Shown here piece by piece: positions 1 to 5,245 of a DNA stretch of 5,387 nucleotides. The notes under the pieces were generated by a model. It was not told where the DNA came from. It ran no database searches and saw nothing but the letters and a program-made list of their open reading frames with translations. Each line of letters opens with the position of its first letter. The stretch's first letter is position 1. The stretch lies in contig PKZR01000367.1 of assembly GCA_003133815.1 (NCBI GenBank), positions 1-5,387 of the forward strand, written 5' to 3'. The translations under genes were made by a program, and so were the position numbers. The stretch comes from Limisphaerales bacterium. GTDB lineage: Bacteria; Verrucomicrobiota; Verrucomicrobiia; Limisphaerales; UBA11358.

Positions 1-714
1 AACCGGCAATACTGGCTTCGCATCCGGCAAAGTTTTTACGAGGATTATCCCGGACTGTGCGCGATTCTCGGCGACAAAAAATTCGAACGCCTCGCCGGTG
101 CCTATCTCGCGAATTATCCGTCGCAATCCTTCACGCTGCGGAATCTCGGTTCGCGGCTCGTGAAATTTATTCAAGAAGAGCCTCGCTGGGTTTCGCCGCA
201 CAAGCAACGCGCGCTTGACCTTGCGCGCCTGGAATGGGCGCACACCGAGGCTTTCGACAACGAAGCCAGATCACCCCTCAAGCTTGATGACCTCGCCGGC
301 CAGGACGCCGCGAAAATCCGTCTGCAATTGCAGCCGCATTTGACGCTGCTGAAATTGGACAACGAAGTGGATGATTTTCTGATCGAGTTGAAAAGGAAAT
401 CCGGCCTGCGCAGCGAAGCCAGCAACGCGATGGAACAAAATCGGCGTCACAAAAAGACGCGGCTGGCGGGCAGGTTGAAGCGCAAAACCAATTTTCTGGC
501 CGTCCATCGTTACCAGGATCTGGTCTATTACAAACGACTTGAGCCGGGACAATTCCGGCTTTTAACCGCGCTGCAAAACGGCGCGACCTTGGAAAAAGCC
601 TGTGCTGAACTGGCCGGTTTGAAAATCTCCGGTGATCTGGGCGCGACAATTCAACAATGGTTCACAAGCTGGGCCGCGCTCGGCTGGTTTTGCAGTCTGA
701 AACAATCCAAATAA
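1..714 (+). CDS. HvfC/BufC-family protein (DUF2063), 5'-truncated by window edge
   Basis: The frame is open from base 1 to the TAA at 712-714, giving 237 visible residues; the N-terminus is outside the window. The GTG at 160 is internal, because the family pattern continues upstream of it: SFYEDYPGL near residue 11, the YPSQSFTLRNLG segment near 39-50, then LARLEWAHTEAF near 74-85. The C-terminal part (roughly residues 163-237, with VYYKRLEPGQFRLL and a helical end) looks like the winged-helix-like domain of the family. Known for the family: HvfC/BufC is the partner of DUF692/MNIO iron enzymes that modify cysteine-containing precursor peptides for copper binding (bufferins, Gig/Hvf systems), probably by presenting the precursor. 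The DoxX gene starts 4 bases downstream, which fits the C-D order of those operons. The family call is fairly firm; the copper role is inferred, because the enzyme and precursor genes are not visible. Confidence 0.82.
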   Translation, partial: NRQYWLRIRQSFYEDYPGLCAILGDKKFERLAGAYLANYPSQSFTLRNLGSRLVKFIQEEPRWVSPHKQRALDLARLEWAHTEAFDNEARSPLKLDDLAGQDAAKIRLQLQPHLTLLKLDNEVDDFLIELKRKSGLRSEASNAMEQNRRHKKTRLAGRLKRKTNFLAVHRYQDLVYYKRLEPGQFRLLTALQNGATLEKACAELAGLKISGDLGATIQQWFTSWAALGWFCSLKQSK

Positions 715-718
715 AATT

Positions 719-1219
719 ATGACAAGCTCAAACAAGGTCGGAATTTTGGCAAACATTTACTGTCTCTGGGTCAAGGCCGTCAGTTGCCTGCAATCGCCAC
801 TGCTGCTGGTGATGCGGCTGTATTGGGGCTGGCAGTTTTTCCAGACCGGCAAGGGCAAGCTGATGAACCTCGACAGGGTGACGGGCTTTTTCGAAAGCCT
901 CCACATCCCTCATCCGCACCTGAACGCCATCATGGCCGGGTGCACGGAATGTTTCGGCGGACTGTGCCTGCTGCTCGGCCTTGGTTCGCGCGTGCTGACG
1001 ATTCCCCTCATCGTGACCATGTGCGTGGCCTATGTCACCGCCGACCCGGACCGGTTGAAAGCCATCTTTAGCGACCCGGACAAATTTGTGACCGCCGATG
1101 AATTTCTTTTCATGCTCACCGCCGTCATCGTTTTGATATTCGGGCCGGGCAAATTTTCGCTGGACTGGCTCATCGGGAAGAAATGCTGCAAGACCTCCGG
1201 CAAAACTGAAAAGGCTTGA
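719..1219 (+). CDS. DoxX-family membrane protein (BufD/GigD-like)
   Basis: A 166-residue inner-membrane protein with four hydrophobic segments, near residues 24-42, 69-88, 91-108 and 128-143. It has the DoxX hallmarks: an RLYWGWQFFQTGKGKL stretch after the first segment, an ECFGGLCLLLG segment, and FGPGKFSLDWLI at the end. The ATG at 719 lies 4 bases after the HvfC/BufC stop. No Shine-Dalgarno sequence is visible, so translation is probably coupled. DoxX proteins are poorly understood; in bufferin/Gig-type clusters a DoxX protein accompanies the B and C proteins and is thought to take part in a redox or electron-supply step in the membrane. The protein is cysteine-rich for its size, with eight cysteines (15, 23, 75, 78, 83, 102, 156, 157) including a CxxC and a terminal CC pair, which would suit thiol redox or metal chemistry. 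The family call is strong; the pathway is inferred from the neighbour. Confidence 0.82.
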   Translation: MTSSNKVGILANIYCLWVKAVSCLQSPLLLVMRLYWGWQFFQTGKGKLMNLDRVTGFFESLHIPHPHLNAIMAGCTECFGGLCLLLGLGSRVLTIPLIVTMCVAYVTADPDRLKAIFSDPDKFVTADEFLFMLTAVIVLIFGPGKFSLDWLIGKKCCKTSGKTEKA

Positions 1220-1245
1220 TCCTAGTTTGAAGGCGAAGCGCGGGA

Positions 1246-2190
1246 CTACTTTTTTTCAGCCTCAATGCTGGCAAAAAGGCTTTCCAGGCTGTTGAGCCGT
1301 GTTTGGTGCGTCTGATTATTGACGTTCAATATCTGGCGCAAATAATCCACACCGTCGGGGACGTTGCGGATTGATTTCGGCAGCAACGCGCCCGCCGCAT
1401 TGGCATGGCCGCCGCCCTGGAATTTCTCCGCCGTCTTGAGCGCCTCGCCATTGCGGCTGCGGAAGCTGGCGAAAACCAGGTTGCCACGACGGAACAACGT
1501 GAGCAGCACGGTATATTTTGTCGCCTGCTGCTCGAGCATCTGATGGATGATGAGGTTGTTGTTGCCGATTATCGTGTCCACGAAACCGATGTTCCCGCTG
1601 ATCTCCGTGATGTTCGACTTGCTCCACTCGAAGCCGATGGGATTTTCGATGCGGCGCTTCACCGCCATGACCTCCAGCAGCGGATGGTCGAGAAGCCTTT
1701 CGATTTCGCCGCCGATGAGCGTGTGCAGGTTCCAGAACTGGTAGATTTTGACGAGGTTCGCGTAATCGCTCGCCACCACGAAATCGGGGTCATCCTCCAG
1801 GAACAGGTCGGCGACGTTGTTCAGATGCACTAGCCGGTCGAGCGCGGGCGAATGAATGCCGTGTTCCTTGCAAAGCTCGTAGCAGAGCAGCCCGGCGGAC
1901 TTGTTCACGTCATGGATGAGCCGCGCGTTTTTCGGGACCACTTCCGTCACATGATGGTCAATGACCACCCAGTCGGGCTTGTCCATGCGCGATTCAAAGG
2001 TGAAGTCTGTGACCCACGCAGCGCGTTCGCGCAATTCGCGCTGTTTCCAGAAATTGTAATGATGCGCCTCCAGCGGGATGTCCGTGCCGAACAGTTTTTT
2101 GGCGAGCTTTTGCAGCAGCGCGCCCGCAACCAAACCGTCGAGGTCGCTTTCGTGGGTGAGGATCACATCTGGTTTTGGCAGGGCATCCAT
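1246..2190 (-). CDS. DHH/DHHA1-family phosphoesterase (NrnA/RecJ superfamily)
   Basis: A 314-residue predicted cytoplasmic metal-dependent phosphoesterase. The DHH domain shows the metal-binding motifs in order: THESDLDGLVAG (H13, D16, D18), an isolated Asp at 62 (VTDFTF), and VVIDHHV with D78-H79-H80. The C-terminal DHHA1 domain carries GGGHANAAGALL at 259-270, which binds nucleic acid or nucleotide substrate in this family. Family members include NrnA-type nano-RNase/pAp phosphatases, cyclic-dinucleotide phosphodiesterases and RecJ exonucleases. The length of a little over 300 residues and the absence of extra domains favour the NrnA-like side, but the substrate cannot be chosen from sequence. 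The start is the ATG at 2190-2188; no clear Shine-Dalgarno precedes it. The gene converges on the DoxX gene with only 26 bases between stops and is divergent from the PKD gene across the repeat array. An aspartate-histidine core this intact suggests an active enzyme. Confidence 0.87.
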   Translation of the reverse strand: MDALPKPDVILTHESDLDGLVAGALLQKLAKKLFGTDIPLEAHHYNFWKQRELRERAAWVTDFTFESRMDKPDWVVIDHHVTEVVPKNARLIHDVNKSAGLLCYELCKEHGIHSPALDRLVHLNNVADLFLEDDPDFVVASDYANLVKIYQFWNLHTLIGGEIERLLDHPLLEVMAVKRRIENPIGFEWSKSNITEISGNIGFVDTIIGNNNLIIHQMLEQQATKYTVLLTLFRRGNLVFASFRSRNGEALKTAEKFQGGGHANAAGALLPKSIRNVPDGVDYLRQILNVNNQTHQTRLNSLESLFASIEAEKK

Positions 2191-2353
2191 GGCGGCGGGA
2201 ATTTAATCCAATTGCAGACGCGTGGCGAGCCGGAAACGGATGTTGTTTTTCTTATGGCAAAATGGACCTGGCGTTGTTTGTTCAAGGGCGTAAGAACGAA
2301 ACCTTCCAATTCAATAAATCAGCACGAGTACTGCCGTCGCTTATGATTTGACC
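2191..2353. other. Upstream region of the DHH gene, no gene seen
   Basis: This 163-base stretch lies between the DHH start and the 21-bp repeat array and must hold the DHH promoter. It is more AT-rich than the flanking genes. On the - strand a TTGAAC about 100 bases upstream of the DHH start is followed 17 bases later by TTTTGC, which is a poor -10, so I do not call a promoter. Open frames crossing the stretch are antisense shadows or have no start context. Confidence 0.5.
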
Positions 2354-2815
2354 GGAAGGCTTTATGACATCCTTTTTAACCCTTTTCTGGCGGTGAGAAA
2401 GCCTTTTTGCTGGGTTTTTGACGTTTCTGTCCGTTTGGGAGGCCTTTCTCCCTCATCGGGAGACCTTTGTCGGTCTCTGACAAACCTTTCTCCCTTCTCG
2501 ACAAACCTTTGTCAGGGAGGGAGAAACGTTGGTCGGAGAGGGAGAAAGGTCTGTCAAAAGGTCAAAAAGCAGTTGGAACAGTCCAAAAAGGCCGGTCGGA
2601 ATGCCCGAAACCAGCCTCACCACAGGAAAAAACCCTCCCGCCGCGCCCGAAACCTTGACCGGTCATGGAGAAACCATTCCCGACGAGTGAGAAGGGCTTC
2701 TCACCCGGTCGAAAAACAGCGTCTGGAGGTGAAAAAGCTGGTTCACGGAGACTGAAACCCGTTTTGCAGCCGGAAAATCCATTTTTAAGCTTGAAACAAA
2801 CCCGTATTGAGGCTG
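2354..2815. repeat. Array of ~22 degenerate 21-bp units, phase-locked
   Basis: Cutting the sequence every 21 bases from 2354 gives 22 units that align without a gap. Unit positions 3, 4 and 5 are A in 19, 19 and 18 of 22 units (counted by eye). The commonest unit start is (A)GAAACC; in units 1-8 it is followed by TTTNTC, and in the later half A-runs dominate, such as AAAAAGC and CGAAACC. The rest of the unit is variable. The phase shows in six-frame translation as a 7-residue rhythm on both strands, for example EKPFSLV GNGFSMT on - and DKPFSLL DKPLSGR on +. No frame on either strand stays open across all 22 units, which argues against a protein-coding repeat. The 21-bp unit equals two turns of B-DNA, so the A-runs sit on one face of the helix. 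I do not recognise it as a named repeat family. The left edge is soft, and weaker echoes may extend right to about 2920. Confidence 0.8.
2479..2555. repeat. Inverted repeat within the 21-bp array
   Basis: GACAAACCTTTCTCCCT at 2479-2495 is complementary to AGGGAGAAAGGTCTGTC at 2539-2555 at 16 of 17 positions; the mismatch becomes a G-U pair in - strand RNA. The arms flank a further dyad, GACAAA-CC-TTTGTC (2500-2513), and just to the left GAGACC-tttgtc-GGTCTC (2460-2477) forms another. The units are therefore themselves dyad-symmetric, suited either to a dimeric DNA-binding protein or to RNA hairpins. There is no U-tract, so it does not look like a simple terminator. Confidence 0.6.
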
Positions 2816-2977
2816 TTCGTGCCGGGCAGGCTTTGTCCGGAGGTCTCACGCCGGAATTTGAAGTGTTTTACGAATCCGGCAGATTTTGCCTCTTCGGAAA
2901 AAACTTCCCTCCGTCCGGAAATTTTCATTCCCTCAATGCCTGCACTTTGATAAATAAGGATTGATTCCAATTTTCCC
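2816..2977. other. Upstream region of the CBM9-like/PKD protein gene, no gene seen
   Basis: This stretch of 162 bases lies between the repeat array and the ATG at 2978. It contains several CCGG or TCGG words (2837, 2851, 2876, 2894, 2915) next to A/T runs, possibly decayed array units. Near the gene, an AT-rich word at 2949-2956 (GATAAATA) resembles a -10 box, but no matching -35 is seen 16-18 bases upstream. AAGGA at 2956-2960 is 17 bases from the ATG, too far to act as a normal Shine-Dalgarno. Confidence 0.4.
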
Positions 2978-4126
2978 ATGAAAAACATCCCTCTTATGCT
3001 CCGTTGCTGGTTGTTCGCGGCGCTGGTTGCGTGCCTGTTCCCGCTCGCGCAGGACGCGACGGCCCTCGACCGCACGAACATCACTTTCAAAATCTTCCAG
3101 TTCCCCCCCGACAAGATTCCGCGCATCGACGGCGAGACCGACGATTGGGCTATGGTGACGGGCGATTACGTCATCGGAATGGACCAACTGTTGGACGACG
3201 AAGGCGGCCACACCAAACCTGACCCGAAAGGTCTGGACGTGCGCGTGCGAGTCGGCTGGGTGAAGGGACTCAACCGGCTTTATTTTCTTTACGAGGCCTA
3301 CGACAACTACTGGGATTTTTCCCGGCCTGATCTGCACAACGACTTTTTCGAGGTGGTGGTGGACGGCGATGCATCCGGCGGGCCGCTGATTGACCAGGGT
3401 CACCGCGATGTGTGGACGCCCGAAGGCGTGGGGCCTGTGATGAGCGTGCCCGACAGGCGCCTTGATCCGGACGAACTCCATTGGGCAACCCACGGCGTTC
3501 AGGCGCAGAACTATCACATCTTCACGCCGGCAAAAGACAAGGATTGGTGCATGGCGTGGGGTTCGGCGACGTGGATCAAGGAACTGCCGTGGGCCAACGC
3601 CGTTTGCAAATACGACTTCAACCCCGGCGAGTCGGGCCACCTTGTGCTGGAATTTTGGATCACTCCATTTGACTACGCCGGGCCGGAAGGGCCGCAGCGC
3701 GCCGTCGAAAGCGTGCTCTATGAAAATAAGATCATCGGACTGTCCTGGGCGGTCGCGGATTACATCAACCCGACAAACAACGCACGCAGTTTTTGGAATC
3801 TTTCCCGCCACCACACCATGTACGGCAACGCCTCCGAGTTGTGCGCCTTCAAGCTTATGCCGCTTGAACCGCAGTTCCTCCCAAAAATCGGCGCGCAATG
3901 GTCATGGAAGGTCGTGGACATGGACCGCCGCCTCGTGGCGTTTAAGGATGAATCCATCGGAAAAATCACGTCATGGAAATGGGATTTCGGCGACGGTGAA
4001 TTTTCCACCGAGCAAAACCCCATTCATCAATACCGGCGCGTGGGAAATTTTGTCGTCATCCTCGACATCGAAGGTCCGGACGGCAAGGCGCGCCGTTCAA
4101 AAGTCTGGGACGTTCAGCTAAAATAA
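2978..4126 (+). CDS. Exported protein with CBM9/DOMON-like domain and C-terminal PKD domain
   Basis: A 382-residue predicted exported protein. The N-terminus is a signal peptide: a charged start, a hydrophobic core near residues 10-23, and a likely signal peptidase I site after ATA at 27-29. LVAC at 16-19 also fits a lipobox, so a lipoprotein is possible. Residues about 38-290 resemble the CBM9-like/DOMON beta-sandwich used in sugar or surface binding: KIPRIDGETDDW near 46-57, then a GLNRLYFLYEAYD strand and an FFEVVVDGDASGG strand. The end (about 295-382) is a PKD fold with the diagnostic WDFGDGE at 335-341 and an HQYRRVGNF strand. No catalytic domain is visible, so an adhesive or substrate-binding role is inferred. 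The start is the ATG at 2978; an in-frame ATG at 2996 would shorten the leader to a less charged one. The gene stands alone downstream of the 21-bp array and converges on the EIIA gene. Confidence 0.82.
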   Translation: MKNIPLMLRCWLFAALVACLFPLAQDATALDRTNITFKIFQFPPDKIPRIDGETDDWAMVTGDYVIGMDQLLDDEGGHTKPDPKGLDVRVRVGWVKGLNRLYFLYEAYDNYWDFSRPDLHNDFFEVVVDGDASGGPLIDQGHRDVWTPEGVGPVMSVPDRRLDPDELHWATHGVQAQNYHIFTPAKDKDWCMAWGSATWIKELPWANAVCKYDFNPGESGHLVLEFWITPFDYAGPEGPQRAVESVLYENKIIGLSWAVADYINPTNNARSFWNLSRHHTMYGNASELCAFKLMPLEPQFLPKIGAQWSWKVVDMDRRLVAFKDESIGKITSWKWDFGDGEFSTEQNPIHQYRRVGNFVVILDIEGPDGKARRSKVWDVQLK

Positions 4127-4130
4127 AATA

Positions 4131-4172
4131 TTCGGATAAAACTCCCTGCGGTGCACCCAGGATTTAGCCGGA
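4131..4172. terminator. Imperfect hairpin between convergent genes, possible terminator
   Basis: TTCGGATAAA (4131-4140) pairs imperfectly with TTTAGCCGGA (4163-4172), with one mismatch and one G-U pair, and an inner CCTG/CAGG pair (4145-4148, 4158-4161) lies inside. It starts 4 bases after the PKD gene stop and lies 37 bases past the EIIA stop on the other strand. No U-tract follows on either strand, so intrinsic termination is uncertain. Confidence 0.25.
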
Positions 4173-4208
4173 ACTCACCTTAATCTCCTTCAACAGGTTG
4201 AAAATGCT

Positions 4209-4661
4209 TTACCCATCTGTCGCCGCATGAAGTCGGGCAAGAAGTCCTGTTCTGCGGCCAAAACCGGCAATGCCCGACAGCAATGAGAGGTAGTCCAACG
4301 CATCGGTGGGAGGCACCGCCAGGAGGAAAAGATATTCGACCGGCCACGATTCCTGCATCCCCCAGATCAACGGCTCGCTGGCGCGCCCGATGACCAGCGT
4401 CAACCGCCTGACCTGCGTGCTTCGCGCGTGAGGTGTGGCGATGCCCGTCGGCAGCGCCGAATTGGAAAGAAACTCGTGGTTGATCGCGGCGTCATAAAAC
4501 GAGAGTATGTCACCGATGATGCCCTGCTCGTGCAGCCGTGTGCTCAATTCCTCGATGATTCCCGCCGGGTCGGACTCGCGCAACCGCGGAACAATCAGCT
4601 CCGGGCGTGTATAATCAGCGATGGAGACCGCCGTGTCTTTGCATGAAATCTCACAAGGCAT
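4209..4661 (-). CDS. PTS EIIA type-2 (fructose/nitrogen, PtsN-like) domain protein
   Basis: A single-domain protein of 150 residues, the normal size for PtsN/fructose-type EIIA. The fold is recognisable from VSIADYTRPELIVPRL near residue 12 through EELSTRLHEQGII, SFYDAAINHEFLSNSALPTGIATPHAR (a phosphorylatable His78 in GIATPHA) and LTLVIGRASEPLIW to the YLFLLAVPP strand. In the family this histidine takes phosphate from HPr or its nitrogen-PTS paralogue NPr. With no EIIB or EIIC domain nearby, a regulatory role is more likely than sugar uptake. The ATG at 4661-4659 is chosen because it gives the family length and overlaps the zinc-ribbon stop (4653-4651) by 11 bases, suggesting translational coupling. 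A longer reading to 4787 would only add an out-of-frame copy of the zinc-ribbon gene. IATPHA replaces the commoner IAIPHA, a mild change. The family call is strong; the physiological target is unknown. Confidence 0.85.
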   Translation of the reverse strand: MPCEISCKDTAVSIADYTRPELIVPRLRESDPAGIIEELSTRLHEQGIIGDILSFYDAAINHEFLSNSALPTGIATPHARSTQVRRLTLVIGRASEPLIWGMQESWPVEYLFLLAVPPTDALDYLSLLSGIAGFGRRTGLLARLHAATDG

Positions 4662-5025
4662 GCGCCAGTTGCTTGCGGCTTTTTTTCGCGGCTGTCTTGC
4701 CAGTGGCTGGTTCAACGTTAACTTCAGCCGTGTCTTCCACAAGGCATAGATAACGCTGGCAGTTGTCGCACAGGCGAATTTCATCATCGTGCCTCAGGTC
4801 CATGACTATGGCCAGCGGCACGCGCATGTGGCATCCCGTGCAGGTCTGGTGACGGAGCAGCGCGACGCCTTTTTTGCCCTTGTCGCCGAGGCGATCATAG
4901 TGGCTTAAAATCGGTTTTGGGATTTTCGCGCGCAATTCCGCGATGCGCTCCTCGATGTTCGGTTGGATTGTCTCGTCAAATTCGAGCGATTGAAGCTCGA
5001 ACAGGGTTTGCATCATTTGTTTCAT
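4651..5025 (-). CDS. Short C4-type zinc-ribbon protein
   Basis: A 124-residue protein with a helical, charged N-terminal part (residues 1-58, FELQSLEFDE then IEERIAELRAKIPKPILSHYDRL) followed by a C4 zinc ribbon: CTGC (C62, C65) and CDNC (C86, C89), with HMRVP between. This matches the zinc-ribbon end of the CdsZ-like/YbgI-neighbour class of coiled-coil plus C4-ribbon proteins, which are usually near 240 residues; here the long coiled coil is missing or reduced. The Ala/Lys-rich tail is probably disordered. The start is the ATG at 5025-5023: GGAA lies 8 bases upstream, and the frame beyond it has no family-like sequence and runs into a strong inverted repeat. It is the first gene of a two-gene operon with the EIIA protein. 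A nucleic-acid or protein-binding adaptor role is likely; no enzyme motif is seen. Confidence 0.75.
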   Translation of the reverse strand: MKQMMQTLFELQSLEFDETIQPNIEERIAELRAKIPKPILSHYDRLGDKGKKGVALLRHQTCTGCHMRVPLAIVMDLRHDDEIRLCDNCQRYLCLVEDTAEVNVEPATGKTAAKKSRKQLAHAL

Positions 5026-5060
5026 AATATGATTTCCGCGCGCAGGGCGGCGGCCCGGGT

Positions 5061-5144
5061 GGGGCTGATTTCGGCGGACAGGAGACTCGAACTTCTGATG
5101 GGCTATCATCCACTGGCTCTCATGCCCCCGCCGAAATCAACCCC
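5061..5144 (-). ncRNA. 17-bp-stem hairpin in leader of the zinc-ribbon/EIIA operon
   Basis: GGGGCTGATTTCGGCGG (5061-5077) and CCGCCGAAATCAACCCC (5128-5144) are inverted repeats around a 50-base loop. The single non-Watson-Crick position is C-A if + is transcribed but a G-U pair if - is transcribed, so the - strand RNA has an unbroken 17-bp stem. That strand is the leader of the zinc-ribbon gene, whose ATG is 35 bases beyond. The loop can fold further (GGGC with GCCC), and it carries AGTTCGAGTCT, close to a tRNA T-loop. I do not recognise a known riboswitch or ncRNA. A protein-binding leader, attenuator or small RNA are all possible. Confidence 0.5.
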
Positions 5145-5190
5145 GCAGGAAACCGGCGCCGGTTCCTCCACCGTAGCGCCGGTTCCTGCG
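5144..5190. repeat. Inverted repeat with 15-bp stem, adjoining the 17-bp hairpin
   Basis: CGCAGGAAACCGGCGC (5144-5159) pairs with GCGCCGGTTCCTGCG (5176-5190) with one bulged A, and an inner CGGT/ACCG pair (5160-5163, 5170-5173) sits inside. A competing perfect palindrome, AACCGGCGCCGGTT (5151-5164), cannot form at the same time. GCGCCGGTTCCT also occurs twice directly (5156-5167 and 5176-5187; the first copy as GCGCCGGTTCCT within GGCGCC). No U-tract follows on either strand. Confidence 0.55.
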
Positions 5191-5196
5191 ATAAAT

Positions 5197-5215
5197 AGTT
5201 GCATTCGGTGCAACT
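5197..5215. repeat. Perfect 7-bp stem-loop in the divergent intergenic region
   Basis: AGTTGCA (5197-5203) and TGCAACT (5209-5215) flank TTCGG. On the - strand the stem is followed by ATTTAT, a weak terminator-like tail, but no - strand gene ends just upstream of it in the favoured reading. It could instead be an operator for the divergent promoters. Confidence 0.4.
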
Positions 5216-5245
5216 GGTTGCGGGTTGGCTTAATGCTGCTTTCGC

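Noticed and set aside
1206..1259. CTGAAAA / TTTTCAG inverted repeat spanning the ends of the DoxX and DHH genes as a bidirectional terminator
   Set aside because: Only 7 AT-rich pairs with a 40-base loop, inside coding sequence on both sides; too weak to call.
1405..2346. Two + strand open frames opposite the DHH gene
   Set aside because: They are antisense to a gene with intact DHH and GGGH motifs; no family-like sequence and no start signals are seen.
2348..2755. + strand open frame of 135 codons through the repeat array
   Set aside because: TTG start without a ribosome site, Arg/Lys-rich heptad translation produced by the 21-bp units, and it stops before the array ends.
2354..2815. CRISPR array
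   Set aside because: The period is 21 bp without a constant repeat separated by unique spacers, and no cas gene is seen.
2562..2849. - strand open frame of 95 codons with F-S heptads
   Set aside because: GTG start without a ribosome site, and it covers only part of the array; the same rhythm appears on the other strand, so it reflects DNA symmetry.
2933..3898. Long - strand open frame (321 codons) opposite the PKD protein gene
   Set aside because: It lies antisense to a gene with clear domains. Its translation has no recognisable domain and is rich in V, H and R, typical of a shadow frame.
4662..4787. N-terminal extension of the EIIA frame up to 4787
   Set aside because: It is an out-of-frame reading of the zinc-ribbon gene; the ATG at 4661 gives the family's usual length.
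5026..5109. N-terminal extension of the zinc-ribbon protein up to 5109
   Set aside because: Its residues (Arg/Pro-rich) look non-native, and it would run through half of the 17-bp inverted repeat; GGAA supports the ATG at 5025.
5068..5130. tRNA gene on the - strand
   Set aside because: There are a T-loop-like word and acceptor-like pairing, but only about 60 bases, no 7-base anticodon loop on a 5-bp stem, no D-arm and no CCA.
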